Origin: Psychromarinibacter sediminicola
GTDB lineage: Bacteria > Pseudomonadota > Alphaproteobacteria > Rhodobacterales > Rhodobacteraceae
Reading direction: 5' to 3'
Assembly (NCBI RefSeq): GCF_029168335.1
Contig: NZ_JARGYC010000044.1
Location: 1 to 38,415, forward strand
DNA: 38,415 bases
Shown here: piece after piece, positions 15,884 through 23,857 of the stretch
Numbering within the stretch: position 1 is the stretch's first letter
Layout: the number at the start of each line of letters is the position of its first letter
The notes under the pieces: generated by a model
What the model was told of the DNA's origin: nothing
What the model saw: the letters and a program-made list of their open reading frames with translations, nothing else
The model's database searches: none
Translations under genes and position numbers: made by a program

Positions 15884-16576
15884 TCACGGCACCCGCCGCG
15901 GCTCGTGCGCGAAGATCGACAGTTTCAGCCAGTCCCGCACCTGCCGCGTCAGCCGCGGCGCCCCGTCGATCTCGATCCGGCCCGCGTCGATCTCCTCCGA
16001 CATCGGCGCCAGGCCCATCCACACCGCCGTCATCGACCGCAGGTCGGCGTCGATCAGCACGTCGACCTCGTAGCCGGGATCCTCCTTGCACAGGTCGGTG
16101 TCGTCGGGCTCGACCACCAGCCACCAGTCCTGCAACAGCGTCTCCAGCTGCCGGTACTTGAACTGTACCGTACAGCGCGCGGCGGGCCGCGGGTCCGGCT
16201 CGAAGTTGCGCCGGATGTCCCACATCAGCAGCGAGGGGTCGAGGTTGCGCAGCGACAGCCGCGATTCGACCCAGCGCTGCCCCCAGCTTCCGATCCCCAC
16301 GATCAGCGGCCGCAATTCCTCGCCCGCCTCGGTCAGGCGATACTCGGTCCGGCCGCCGGCCCCGCGCTCGACCCGGATCACGCCGGAAAGTTCCAGCTCT
16401 TTCAGGCGCTTGGACAGAAGCCCCGGCGACATCTTCGGCACGCCGCGCCGGATGTCGTTGAACCGCGTGCTGCCGCACAGAAGCTCGCGGATGACCAGCG
16501 GCGTCCAGCGGGTGCAGACGATTTCCGAGGCCATCGAGACCGGGCAGAACTGGCCGTAGAGGTTGGTGACTTCCAT
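15884..16576 (-). CDS. HxlR-family transcriptional regulator with C-terminal SCP2-like domain
   Basis: 230 residues. Residues 1-105 are an HxlR winged helix: CPVSMASEIVCTRWTPLVIRELLCGSTRFNDIRRGVPKMSPGLLSKRLKELELSGVIRVER then a GRTEYRLTEAGEEL strand. Residues about 120-225 are a second domain that looks like the sterol-carrier-protein-2-like extension seen in one subgroup. HxlR proteins are often thiol- or aldehyde-responsive repressors; Cys11 and Cys21 are near the DNA-binding part. It is divergent from the acyl-CoA-dehydrogenase-like gene, its likely target; effector unknown. Confidence 0.85.
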   Translation of the reverse strand: MEVTNLYGQFCPVSMASEIVCTRWTPLVIRELLCGSTRFNDIRRGVPKMSPGLLSKRLKELELSGVIRVERGAGGRTEYRLTEAGEELRPLIVGIGSWGQRWVESRLSLRNLDPSLLMWDIRRNFEPDPRPAARCTVQFKYRQLETLLQDWWLVVEPDDTDLCKEDPGYEVDVLIDADLRSMTAVWMGLAPMSEEIDAGRIEIDGAPRLTRQVRDWLKLSIFAHEPRRVP

Positions 16577-16717
16577 GATGTGCCTCGCGTTTCCCCCGCG
16601 TCACTCTAGCACGGCGCCGGGGCCGCAGAAACAGCGCGCTACACTTTCTGAACTATCGCGACTCGGGCCGCCGGTGAGACGCTTGTCCCATCGAATGCAT
16701 TTCAGGGAGAGAGCGAA

Positions 16718-17878
16718 ATGACTGTCATGGAAGATGTCGGGGCACGCGCCCCCGAGACCGCGCGGATCGCAGAGATCGCCGACCGTCTCGCGCAGGAATT
16801 CGCGCAGAACGCCGCCGCGAACGACAGCGACGATTGCTTCGTCGGGCCGCATTACGACCGCCTGAAGGAGGAGGGGCTGAGCCTGGCCGGCGTTCCGGCC
16901 GAGCTCGGCGGCGCCGGCGCCGGGCTGCGCGAGCTGACCGACATGCTGCGCCGGCTGGCGCATGGCTGTTCATCGACGGCGCTGGCCTTCTCGATGCACA
17001 CCCACCAGGTCGCGTTTCCGGCCTGGCGCTGGCACCATCAGGAGGCGGCCAAGGCGGCGGTCGAACCGCTGCTGAAGCGGGTCGCGGCCGAGAAGCTGAT
17101 CCTGCTGTCCTCCGGCGGCGGCGACTGGATCGGCGGCTCGGGCAAGGCCGAGCCGGTCGACGGCGGCTACCGGATCACCGCCCGCAAGATGTTCGTCTCG
17201 GGCGCGCCGGCGGGCGACATCCTGATGACCTCGGCCGTGGTAGAGGAGGTCGACGGTGCCAAGGTCATCCACTTCCCGTGCCCGATGGCGGCGCCCGAGG
17301 TCTCGGTGCTCGACACCTGGCACACGCTGGGGATGCGGGCGACCGGCTCGCACGACGTGATGATCGAGGGGCTGTTCGTGCCGTCCGACAAGGTGCCGGT
17401 CAAGCGCCCGGCCGGCGAATGGCACCCGCTGTTCTTCATGCTGGGCACCATCGCCTTCCCGCTGATCTACGCCGCCTATCTCGGCGTGGCCGAACGGGCG
17501 CGCGACCTTGCGGTCGAGATCGCGACCAAGCGCGCGCCGGGCCAGCGCATGTACGCGCGGGCCGGCGAGATGGAGACCGCCCTGACCGCCGCGCGTCTGG
17601 GGCTGGAGCACATGGTGCAGGCGGCGGAGCGGAACGCGCCCTCCGCCGAGACGGTGAACCAGGTCATGACCGGCCGGCGGCTGGTCGAGGAGAACGCGAT
17701 CCGCTGCGTCGAGAAGGCGATGGAACTGGCCGGCGGTCCCGGTTTCTACCGCAAGGCCGAGCTGGAGCGCCTGTTCCGCGACATCCAGGCCGCCCGCTAC
17801 CACCCGCTGCAGAAAGAGGTGCAGTCGGACTTCGCCGGCGCCCTGGCGCTGGGCCAGCCCATCGACACGATCTGGTAA
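16718..17878 (+). CDS. Acyl-CoA-dehydrogenase-fold flavoprotein, possibly group D monooxygenase
   Basis: 386 residues with the three-domain acyl-CoA dehydrogenase fold: N-terminal helices, a middle beta domain (ILLSSGGGDWIGGSGKAEPVDGGYRITARKMFVSGAP and WHTLGMRATGSHDVMIEG) and a C-terminal helix bundle. The C-terminal end reads AMELAGGPGFYRKAELERLFRDIQAARYHPLQ, as in flavin monooxygenases of the DszC/HsaA type, and the catalytic Glu of the YEGT motif in classical dehydrogenases is not present. An oxygenase or nonclassical dehydrogenase activity is therefore more likely. It is divergent from the HxlR gene, which may regulate it. Substrate unknown. Confidence 0.8.
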   Translation: MTVMEDVGARAPETARIAEIADRLAQEFAQNAAANDSDDCFVGPHYDRLKEEGLSLAGVPAELGGAGAGLRELTDMLRRLAHGCSSTALAFSMHTHQVAFPAWRWHHQEAAKAAVEPLLKRVAAEKLILLSSGGGDWIGGSGKAEPVDGGYRITARKMFVSGAPAGDILMTSAVVEEVDGAKVIHFPCPMAAPEVSVLDTWHTLGMRATGSHDVMIEGLFVPSDKVPVKRPAGEWHPLFFMLGTIAFPLIYAAYLGVAERARDLAVEIATKRAPGQRMYARAGEMETALTAARLGLEHMVQAAERNAPSAETVNQVMTGRRLVEENAIRCVEKAMELAGGPGFYRKAELERLFRDIQAARYHPLQKEVQSDFAGALALGQPIDTIW

Positions 17879-17929
17879 GCCGACTGGCGGGGTGGGCCAT
17901 CTGCCCGCCCCGCCGCCGCGCCGTCCTCC

Positions 17930-18688
17930 TCACGCCGAGGACCGTGAATCCCCGTCGATGGGAAAGGTCTGCCCGGAGAACGACCGCGCGGCCGGCCCGG
18001 CGAGGTACAGGCACAGCGCGGCAATCTCCTCCGGCTGCACGAACCGCCGCACCGACTGGTTGCGAAACGCCTTCTCCCGCTCCTCCTCCAGCGTGGTCCC
18101 GGCCAGCTCGGCGCGCGCGGCGAGCACCGCGTCCATCCGCGCGCCCGCCACGGCGCCGGGGAGGATCGCGTTGCAGGTGATCCCATCCGGTCCCAGCTCC
18201 ATCGCCAGCGTTTTCGCGAGCCCCACGAGGGCCCATTTCGTGCTGGCATAGGCCGAGCGCTGCGGATAGCCGAACCGCCCGGCGAGCGACGACATGATCA
18301 GGATCGTGCCGCGCCCGGACCGTCGCAGGTCCGCAATCGCGGCCTGCGTGACCGCGAAGGTTCCCGTCAGGTTGACGTCCAGCACCCGGCGCCAGTCCGC
18401 CAGCGGATAGTCGGCGACAGGTGCGGTCGGCCCCGCGATGCCCGCGTTGTTCACCAGAACGTCCAGCCCGCCGAGGCGCTTAGCCGCCGCCGTTACGGCC
18501 TGACCGATGGCGTCGGCGTCCGCGACATCCGCGACGTCGCCGGTGATGCCGTCGGTGCGCGTGGCGGCGTCCAGCGCCGCCCGGTCGATGTCGAGCACAT
18601 GCACCCGCGCGCCGGAGGCCGCGAAGGCCTGGGCGATGGCCAGTCCGATGCCGCCCGCGCCGGCGGTGATCAACACTCTCTGCGCCAT
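17930..18688 (-). CDS. Short-chain dehydrogenase/reductase
   Basis: 252 residues, classical SDR. It shows the Gly-rich cofactor motif (LITAGAGGIGLAIAQAF, residues about 7-23, with Asp at the end of strand 2, VLDID, favouring NAD(H)), NNAG near residue 84, Ser in IMSSLAG and YASTK as active site. The C-terminal SFSGQTFPIDGD is typical. Substrate is not predictable. The ATG at 18688 has an AGAGGAG site. It converges with the acyl-CoA-dehydrogenase-like gene, with a 51-base gap and no strong terminator. Confidence 0.88.
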   Translation of the reverse strand: MAQRVLITAGAGGIGLAIAQAFAASGARVHVLDIDRAALDAATRTDGITGDVADVADADAIGQAVTAAAKRLGGLDVLVNNAGIAGPTAPVADYPLADWRRVLDVNLTGTFAVTQAAIADLRRSGRGTILIMSSLAGRFGYPQRSAYASTKWALVGLAKTLAMELGPDGITCNAILPGAVAGARMDAVLAARAELAGTTLEEEREKAFRNQSVRRFVQPEEIAALCLYLAGPAARSFSGQTFPIDGDSRSSA

Positions 18689-18889
18689 TCCACAGGCTCC
18701 TCTGCTCGCGGCGGCCGGTCCCGCCGCCGCGAGTATGGTTGCACCGCCGCCGTCACCGCAAGGCGGAGGCTCCGCAGGGGCGCATCCGCCGCCGCCCCCT
18801 CGGACAGGCTGCGGACGCGCGGGCACACTGCACGACACTGGGTTTTCCGAGGGACATTTCCACCCGCGTCGCGCGGCGGAACGCCGTGC

Positions 18890-18923
18890 AGCGCCGCCCC
18901 GCCCCCATCGGGGCGGCGCTTCT
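18890..18923 (+). terminator. Terminator-like hairpin upstream of rplO
   Basis: An 11-bp perfect stem (AGCGCCGCCCC / GGGGCGGCGCT) with a 9-base loop, followed by TCT. Its sequence resembles the rplO-secY hairpin at 19802. It could insulate the rplO promoter from upstream transcription. The short T run keeps this tentative. Confidence 0.4.
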
Positions 18924-19149
18924 GGCGATGACGGTGCCAAGTGTCCGATCTAAATGCTTATTTCTCCGAAATCGCAAAGCTCAACCGCGCCCCGGCGGGT
19001 CGGCGCTGCACGGCGTTCCGCTCGACCGGGGCCGCTATCCGGCAAAGCCGAGGAAGTCGTGTCGTGTAGTATGGACGTCCGCGGACGTGTTACCGCTATC
19101 TATAACAACATCAAAACCTTATGCCCCCGTCCAACCTTGGACACCCCCC

Positions 19150-19178
19150 TTGAACGCCATGCCGATCCCGTCTATACG
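19150..19178 (+). promoter_or_regulatory. Candidate promoter of rplO-secY-adk
   Basis: TTGAAC (19150-19155) and TATACG (19173-19178) are separated by 17 bases, 100 bases before rplO. This fits the alphaproteobacterial housekeeping pattern. A promoter is required because a terminator and five unrelated genes separate this block from rpmD. Confidence 0.5.
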
Positions 19179-19277
19179 CCTCCGGTGGTCCCAACCGGAC
19201 CCCGACTCGACAACCAAGAAACGCCGAGGCCGCCCTTTCTTCGCTTCGCGGGGCGCGTCCGGCTCAGGAGAAGCGAC

Positions 19278-19751
19278 ATGAAACTGAACGACCTCCGGGA
19301 CAATCCCGGCGCCTCCAAGAAGGCGATGCGCGTCGGCCGCGGCCCCGGCTCCGGCAAGGGCAAGACCGCCGGCCGCGGCATCAAGGGCCAGAAATCCCGT
19401 TCGGGCGTGGCCATCAACGGCTACGAAGGCGGCCAGATGCCGCTCTATCAGCGCCTGCCCAAGCGCGGCTTCAACAAGCCCAACCGCAAGAAATTCGCCG
19501 TCGTTAACCTCGGCATCCTCGCCAAGTTCATCGAGGCCGGCAAGATCGACGCGGGCTCCACGATCACCGAGGACACCCTCGTCGAAAGCGGCCTCGTCCG
19601 CCGCAAGCTCGACGGGGTCCGGGTGCTGGCCAAGGGCGATTTCTCGACCAAGGTCGACCTTGAAGTCTCCGGCGCCTCCAAATCCGCCGTCGAGGCGGTG
19701 GAGAAGGCGGGCGGCTCGCTCAAGGTCAAAACCCCGGCAGCGGCCGAATAA
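19278..19751 (+). CDS. rplO: 50S ribosomal protein L15
   Basis: 157 residues, slightly longer than E. coli L15 (144) by a short Ala-rich tail. The N-terminal extended region [43 protein letters not shown] is diagnostic; the C-terminal globular domain follows. L15 is a late 50S assembly protein. CAGGAGAAG gives the ribosome-binding site. It is the first gene of the rplO-secY-adk block. Confidence 0.98.
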   Translation: MKLNDLRDNPGASKKAMRVGRGPGSGKGKTAGRGIKGQKSRSGVAINGYEGGQMPLYQRLPKRGFNKPNRKKFAVVNLGILAKFIEAGKIDAGSTITEDTLVESGLVRRKLDGVRVLAKGDFSTKVDLEVSGASKSAVEAVEKAGGSLKVKTPAAAE

Positions 19752-19801
19752 GAGGTTGTGAGCGTCGCCCGTGGCGCTTACATCCCCTTCCTAGTTTCCT
19801 A

Positions 19802-19838
19802 AGCGCCGCCCCCGGGAAACCGCGAGGCGGCGCTCTTA
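19802..19838 (+). terminator. Hairpin between rplO and secY
   Basis: A 9-bp perfect stem (AGCGCCGCC / GGCGGCGCT) with a 15-base loop, followed by CTTACT, 21 bases before the secY start. It could attenuate secY or set the L15:SecY ratio. The weak T run argues against complete termination. Confidence 0.4.
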
Positions 19839-19854
19839 CTGAAAGAGATCGCGC

Positions 19855-21210
19855 ATGGCTTCGGCAGTCGAGCAAATGGCCGCGAACATGAGCTGGTCCG
19901 CCTTCGGCAAGGCGACCGAGCTCCGGCAGCGGATACTTTTCACCATCGGGCTTCTCTGCGTCTATCGCCTCGGCACCTACATCCCGGTCCCCGGCATCGA
20001 CGGCAACGCCCTGCGCGAGTTCATGGAGCAGGCCACAGCCGGACTCGGCGGCGTGCTCAACATGTTCACCGGCGGCGCGATCTCCCGGATGGGCATCTTC
20101 GCGCTGGGGATCATGCCCTACATCTCGGCCTCGATCATTGTGCAGCTGCTGGCGGCCATGGTGCCGTCGCTGGAGCAGCTGAAGAAAGAGGGCGAGCAGG
20201 GGCGCAAGAAGCTCAACCAGTACACCCGCTTCGGCACGGTGGCGCTGGCCCTGTTCCAGGGCTACGGGCTGGCCGTCAGCCTGGAGGCGGGCGACCTGGC
20301 GACCGATCCCGGCTGGTATTTCCGCGCCTCGACCGTCATCACCCTGGTCGGCGGCACCATGTTCCTGATGTGGCTGGGCGAGCAGATCACCGCCCGCGGC
20401 ATCGGCAACGGCATCTCGCTGATCATCTTCGTGGGCATCGTGGCCGAGATTCCGAACGCGCTGGCGCAGTTCTTCGCCTCCGGCCGCTCGGGCGCGATCA
20501 GCCCCGTCGTGGTCATCGGCGTGATCCTGATGGTGATCGCGGTGATCACCTTCGTGGTGTTCATGGAGCGATCCCTGCGCAAGATCCACATCCAGTATCC
20601 GCGCCGCCAGGCCGGCATGAAGATGTACGAGGGCGGTTCGTCCCACCTGCCCATCAAGGTCAACCCGGCGGGTGTGATCCCGGCGATCTTCGCCTCGTCG
20701 CTCCTGCTGCTGCCGACCACGATCTCGACCTTCTCGGGCAGCCAGTCCGGCCCCGTCATGGCGACGATCCTGGCCTATTTCGGCCCCGGCCAGCCGCTCT
20801 ACCTGGCGTTCTTCGCCGGCATGATCGTGTTCTTCACGTTCTTCTACACCTTCAACGTGTCGTTCAAGACCGACGACGTGGCCGAGAACCTGCAGAAGCA
20901 GAACGGCTTCGTGCCCGGCATTCGCCCCGGCAAGAAGACCGAGGAATACCTCGATTACGTGGTGACGCGCATCCTGGTGCTGGGCTCGGCCTATCTTGCG
21001 GCAGTTTGTCTCCTGCCCGAGATTCTGCGTTCACAACTGGCCATCCCCTTCTATTTTGGCGGCACTTCGGTTCTGATCGTCGTGTCGGTGTCGATGGACA
21101 CGGTGCAGCAGGTGCAGTCGCATCTTCTGGCGCACCAGTACGAAGGGCTGATCGAGAAGTCCCAGCTTCGCGGCAAACGCCGCCCGAAGAAGGGACCGGC
21201 AAGGCGCTGA
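19855..21210 (+). CDS. secY: Protein translocase subunit SecY
   Basis: 451 residues, full length, with ten hydrophobic segments of the SecYEG channel. Family landmarks are visible: the N-terminal RQRILFTIGLLCVYRLGTYIPVPGID segment, LGIMPYISASIIVQLL (the pore and lateral-gate region), and the cytoplasmic loop YPRRQAGMKMYEGGSSHLPIKVNPAGVIPAIFASSLLLLP with the conserved Arg used by SecA or ribosome. It forms the inner-membrane protein-conducting channel. It follows rplO after a structured 103-base gap. Confidence 0.98.
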   Translation: MASAVEQMAANMSWSAFGKATELRQRILFTIGLLCVYRLGTYIPVPGIDGNALREFMEQATAGLGGVLNMFTGGAISRMGIFALGIMPYISASIIVQLLAAMVPSLEQLKKEGEQGRKKLNQYTRFGTVALALFQGYGLAVSLEAGDLATDPGWYFRASTVITLVGGTMFLMWLGEQITARGIGNGISLIIFVGIVAEIPNALAQFFASGRSGAISPVVVIGVILMVIAVITFVVFMERSLRKIHIQYPRRQAGMKMYEGGSSHLPIKVNPAGVIPAIFASSLLLLPTTISTFSGSQSGPVMATILAYFGPGQPLYLAFFAGMIVFFTFFYTFNVSFKTDDVAENLQKQNGFVPGIRPGKKTEEYLDYVVTRILVLGSAYLAAVCLLPEILRSQLAIPFYFGGTSVLIVVSVSMDTVQQVQSHLLAHQYEGLIEKSQLRGKRRPKKGPARR

Positions 21211-21235
21211 GCACAGCGCGGCAATGGAGAAGATG

Positions 21236-21265
21236 GCGCCGGCGCGTTTACGTGACCGGCGCTTC
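21236..21265 (+). terminator. Hairpin between secY and adk
   Basis: GCGCCGG (21236-21242) pairs with CCGGCGC (21256-21262) over a 13-base loop, followed by TTCT, 19 bases before the adk ATG. It is a possible attenuator within the operon rather than a full terminator. Confidence 0.35.
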
Positions 21266-21283
21266 TGATGGGGGACAGACCAC

Positions 21284-21928
21284 ATGAACATCATTCTGCT
21301 CGGCCCGCCCGGCGCCGGTAAGGGAACACAGGCGCGGATCCTGGTGGAAGAGCGCCAGATGATGCAGCTGTCGACCGGCGACATGCTGCGCGAGGCCCGC
21401 ACCAGCGGCACCGAGATGGGCAAGCGCGTGGCCGAGGTCATGGACCGCGGCGAGCTGGTGACCGACGAGATCGTCATCGGCCTGATCCGCGAAAAGCTGG
21501 AAGCCGGCGGTGCGCCGGGCGGCTTCATCTTCGACGGCTTCCCGCGGACGCTCGCCCAGGCCGACGCGCTGGGCAAGCTGCTGGAGGAAGAGGGCCAGAA
21601 ACTCGACGCGGTGGTCGAGATGCAGGTGGACGACGAGGCGCTGGTGAAACGGATCACCGCCCGCTCGACCTGCGCCAATTGCGGCGAGGTCTACAACGAC
21701 ATCTCCAAGCCGATTCCGGCGGACGGCAAATGCACGGTCTGCGGCGGCACCGAGTTCAAGCGCCGCGCCGACGACAACGAGGACAGCCTGAAGACGCGGC
21801 TGATGGCCTATTACAAGCAGACCTCGCCGCTGATCGGCTACTACTATGCCAAGGGCAACCTGACCACGGTCGACGGGCTGGGCGAGATCGACGAGGTCAA
21901 GGCGCGCATCGCCGGCGCGCTGGGCTGA
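21284..21928 (+). CDS. adk: Adenylate kinase, zinc-lid type
   Basis: 214 residues, normal for the long form. It has the P-loop GPPGAGKGT (residues 7-15), the AMP-binding TGDMLRE segment, FDGFPRT, and a LID with four cysteines (CANC ... CTVC, residues about 129-151) that should bind zinc, unlike E. coli Adk. It converts ATP + AMP to 2 ADP and balances cellular adenylates. Its place after secY is the ordinary order; the usual next genes rpsM-rpsK-rpoA-rplQ are missing. Confidence 0.98.
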   Translation: MNIILLGPPGAGKGTQARILVEERQMMQLSTGDMLREARTSGTEMGKRVAEVMDRGELVTDEIVIGLIREKLEAGGAPGGFIFDGFPRTLAQADALGKLLEEEGQKLDAVVEMQVDDEALVKRITARSTCANCGEVYNDISKPIPADGKCTVCGGTEFKRRADDNEDSLKTRLMAYYKQTSPLIGYYYAKGNLTTVDGLGEIDEVKARIAGALG

Positions 21929-21954
21929 GCCGGACGGGAACGGGCTTCGCGGAG

Positions 21955-21991
21955 CGGGCGCATCGCGCTAACATGGCGGATGCGCCCGTTT
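21955..21991 (+). terminator. Terminator after adk
   Basis: A 10-bp perfect stem (CGGGCGCATC / GATGCGCCCG) with a 14-base loop ends in TTTG, 26 bases after adk. It probably ends the rplO-secY-adk transcript and marks where the alpha cluster would begin in relatives. Confidence 0.55.
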
Positions 21992-22012
21992 GCTCGTTCA
22001 GGAGAGAAGCCC

Positions 22013-22381
22013 ATGCCCCACCGTGCCCTTGCCGCCCTGTCGCTTGCCGTCGCCGTCGTCTGCAGCGCGGCGGCGGCGCAACCGCGGCTGGTGACCAACC
22101 CCGAGATCTGCGCACTGGGGCCCGACGACTACTGGGGCGAGATGGGCATGGTGCTGACCGACAGCACGATGGAAGAAATCGAGTATTTCTGCGAATTCGA
22201 CCCGCCCGTCGCGTTCGACTGGTCCGGCGACCGGATCGAGACGCGGCTGGGCTACTGCAACGAACCCGGGATCATCATCCCCGAGGTGTTTTCCTTCGAG
22301 TACAGCCAGTACGAGCCGGGCGTGGTCCGGGTGTGGACGCGGGGCAGGGACGAGCCGACGGTGTTCACGGCCTGCCGATAG
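22013..22381 (+). CDS. Small secreted Cys-containing protein of unknown family
   Basis: 122 residues. Residues 1-21 (MPHRALAALSLAVAVVCSAAAA) look like a Sec signal peptide ending in an AxA site. The mature part (about 100 residues, acidic) has four cysteines (EICALG, YFCEF, GYCNE, TACR) that could make two disulfides, and segments such as ALGPDDYWGEMGMVLTDSTMEEIEYFCEF. I do not recognise a family. The ATG at 22013 is preferred because GGAGAGAAG lies upstream. It is alone on the plus strand and convergent with rimO. Confidence 0.7.
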   Translation: MPHRALAALSLAVAVVCSAAAAQPRLVTNPEICALGPDDYWGEMGMVLTDSTMEEIEYFCEFDPPVAFDWSGDRIETRLGYCNEPGIIIPEVFSFEYSQYEPGVVRVWTRGRDEPTVFTACR

Positions 22382-22420
22382 CCGGTGGCGTGTCGCTCTT
22401 GCGGCTCCGCCTCGTGGCGA

Positions 22421-22440
22421 AGAAAGCCCGGACGGGCTTG
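22421..22440 (-). terminator. Terminator after rimO
   Basis: AAGCCC / GGGCTT with a 4-base loop lies just past the rimO stop. Read on the minus strand it is followed by TCTTC, giving a short but plausible intrinsic terminator for the rimO transcript. Confidence 0.45.
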
Positions 22441-22445
22441 ATGAG

Positions 22446-23816
22446 CTAGAGGCGCTTGCCCCAGAGATCGTACTCGCCGGCCTCGTCCACCTCGACCGTG
22501 ACGATGTCGCCGGGCGACAGATCCTCGAACCCTTCGTCGATGAACAGGCAGCCGTCGATCTCGGGCGCGTCGTGCATCGTGCGGCAGGTGGCGGCGTCGT
22601 CCTCCACGAGGTCCACGATCACCTCCATCCGCCGGCCGACCTTGGCCGCCAGCTTCGCCTCGGAGATCGCCTGCGCCTTCTCCATGAACCGCTCCCAGCG
22701 GTCCTGTTTCACCTCTTCCGGCACGTGGTCGGGCAGGGCGTTCGACCGGGCGCCCTCGACGTTTTCGTACTTGAAGCAGCCGACCCGGTCGAGCTGCGCT
22801 TCGTCCAGCCAGTCGAGCAGGGTCTCGAACTCCGCCTCGGTCTCGCCCGGGTAGCCGACGATGAAGGTCGAGCGCAGGGCGAGGTCCGGACAGTCCGCCC
22901 GCCAGGCGGCGATCTCGTCCAGCGTGCGCGCGGCGGCGGCGGGCCGGGCCATGCGGCGGAGCGTATCGGGATGCGCGTGCTGGAACGGGATGTCGAGATA
23001 GGGCAGCACGCCGCCCCCCGAGCCGCCCTCGGCCATCAGCGGGATCAGCTCGCGCACATGCGGGTAGGGATAGACGTAGTGCAGCCGCACCCAGGCGCCG
23101 AGCGTGCCGAGGTCGCGCGCCAGATCCACGATCGGCGCCTTGGCGGCGCGGTCCTTCCAGTCGGTGCCGTAGGCCGAGGTGTCCTGCGAGATCACCAGAA
23201 GCTCGCGCACCCCGGCCTCCACCAGCCGCTCGGCCTCGCGCATCACCGCCTTGTGCGGGCGCGAGGCGAGCTTGCCGCGCATGTCGGGGATGATGCAGAA
23301 CTTGCAGGCGTGATTGCAGCCCTCGGAGATCTTGAGATAGCTGTAATGCCGCGGGGTCAGCGACACGCCCGAGGCCGGCAGCAGGTCGATATAGGGGTCC
23401 GGCGCCGGCGGCACGGCCGTGTGGACGGCGTCCAGCACCTGCTCGTACTGGTGCGGGCCGGTCACCGCCAGCACCTTGGGATGCGCGCCGGTGATATAGT
23501 CGGGCTCCGCGCCGAGGCAGCCGGTCACGATCACCCGGCCGTTCTCGGCCAGCGCCTCGCCGATCGCCTCCAGGCTCTCGGCCTTGGCGCTGTCGAGAAA
23601 ACCGCAGGTGTTCACGATCACCGCGTCGGCGCCGCCGTAATCGGGCGAGATGCCGTAGCCCTCGGCCCGCAGGCGGGTCAGGATGCGCTCGCTGTCGACC
23701 AGCGCCTTGGGACAGCCGAGCGAGACCATGCCGATGGTCGGCTGGCCGTCGCGTTTCGTCTCGGCGACGCGGGCACGGACGAGGTCGGGGCGCAGGTCGG
23801 GGGGATTGGCAGTCAT
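22446..23816 (-). CDS. rimO: Ribosomal protein S12 methylthiotransferase
   Basis: 456 residues. Domain order is UPF0004 ([27 protein letters not shown] with [13 protein letters not shown] and TGCLGA cysteines for the auxiliary cluster), radical SAM core ([19 protein letters not shown], the CxxxCxxC motif) and a C-terminal TRAM domain. RimO uses two 4Fe-4S clusters to add a methylthio group to an Asp of S12. The [12 protein letters not shown] and [10 protein letters not shown] stretches favour RimO over the tRNA enzyme MiaB. The ATG at 23816 matches the start in relatives; one at 23828 is possible. It sits 41 bases downstream of the SARP-like gene on the same strand. Confidence 0.95.
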   Translation of the reverse strand: MTANPPDLRPDLVRARVAETKRDGQPTIGMVSLGCPKALVDSERILTRLRAEGYGISPDYGGADAVIVNTCGFLDSAKAESLEAIGEALAENGRVIVTGCLGAEPDYITGAHPKVLAVTGPHQYEQVLDAVHTAVPPAPDPYIDLLPASGVSLTPRHYSYLKISEGCNHACKFCIIPDMRGKLASRPHKAVMREAERLVEAGVRELLVISQDTSAYGTDWKDRAAKAPIVDLARDLGTLGAWVRLHYVYPYPHVRELIPLMAEGGSGGGVLPYLDIPFQHAHPDTLRRMARPAAAARTLDEIAAWRADCPDLALRSTFIVGYPGETEAEFETLLDWLDEAQLDRVGCFKYENVEGARSNALPDHVPEEVKQDRWERFMEKAQAISEAKLAAKVGRRMEVIVDLVEDDAATCRTMHDAPEIDGCLFIDEGFEDLSPGDIVTVEVDEAGEYDLWGKRL

Positions 23817-23857
23817 GACCCCGGGCATATAGGCGCTGCGGCGCCGGCGGGAAAGGG

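Larger units (their letters stand above)
18689..19277. other. 589-bp gene-free interval before rplO
   Basis: No convincing gene is seen on either strand; in-frame extensions here look like GC-biased shadows. It holds a hairpin at 18890-18920 (11-bp stem AGCGCCGCCCC / GGGGCGGCGCT), an AT-richer stretch at about 18955-18975, a perfect palindrome ACGTCCGCGGACGT at 19075-19088, and a candidate promoter at 19150-19178. It may be a remnant of a lost gene or a long regulatory region for the rplO-secY-adk block. Confidence 0.5.

Noticed and set aside
18739-19281. Open frames in the gap before rplO
   Set aside because: They run through the hairpin and promoter region, lack ribosome-binding sites and show no recognisable domain.
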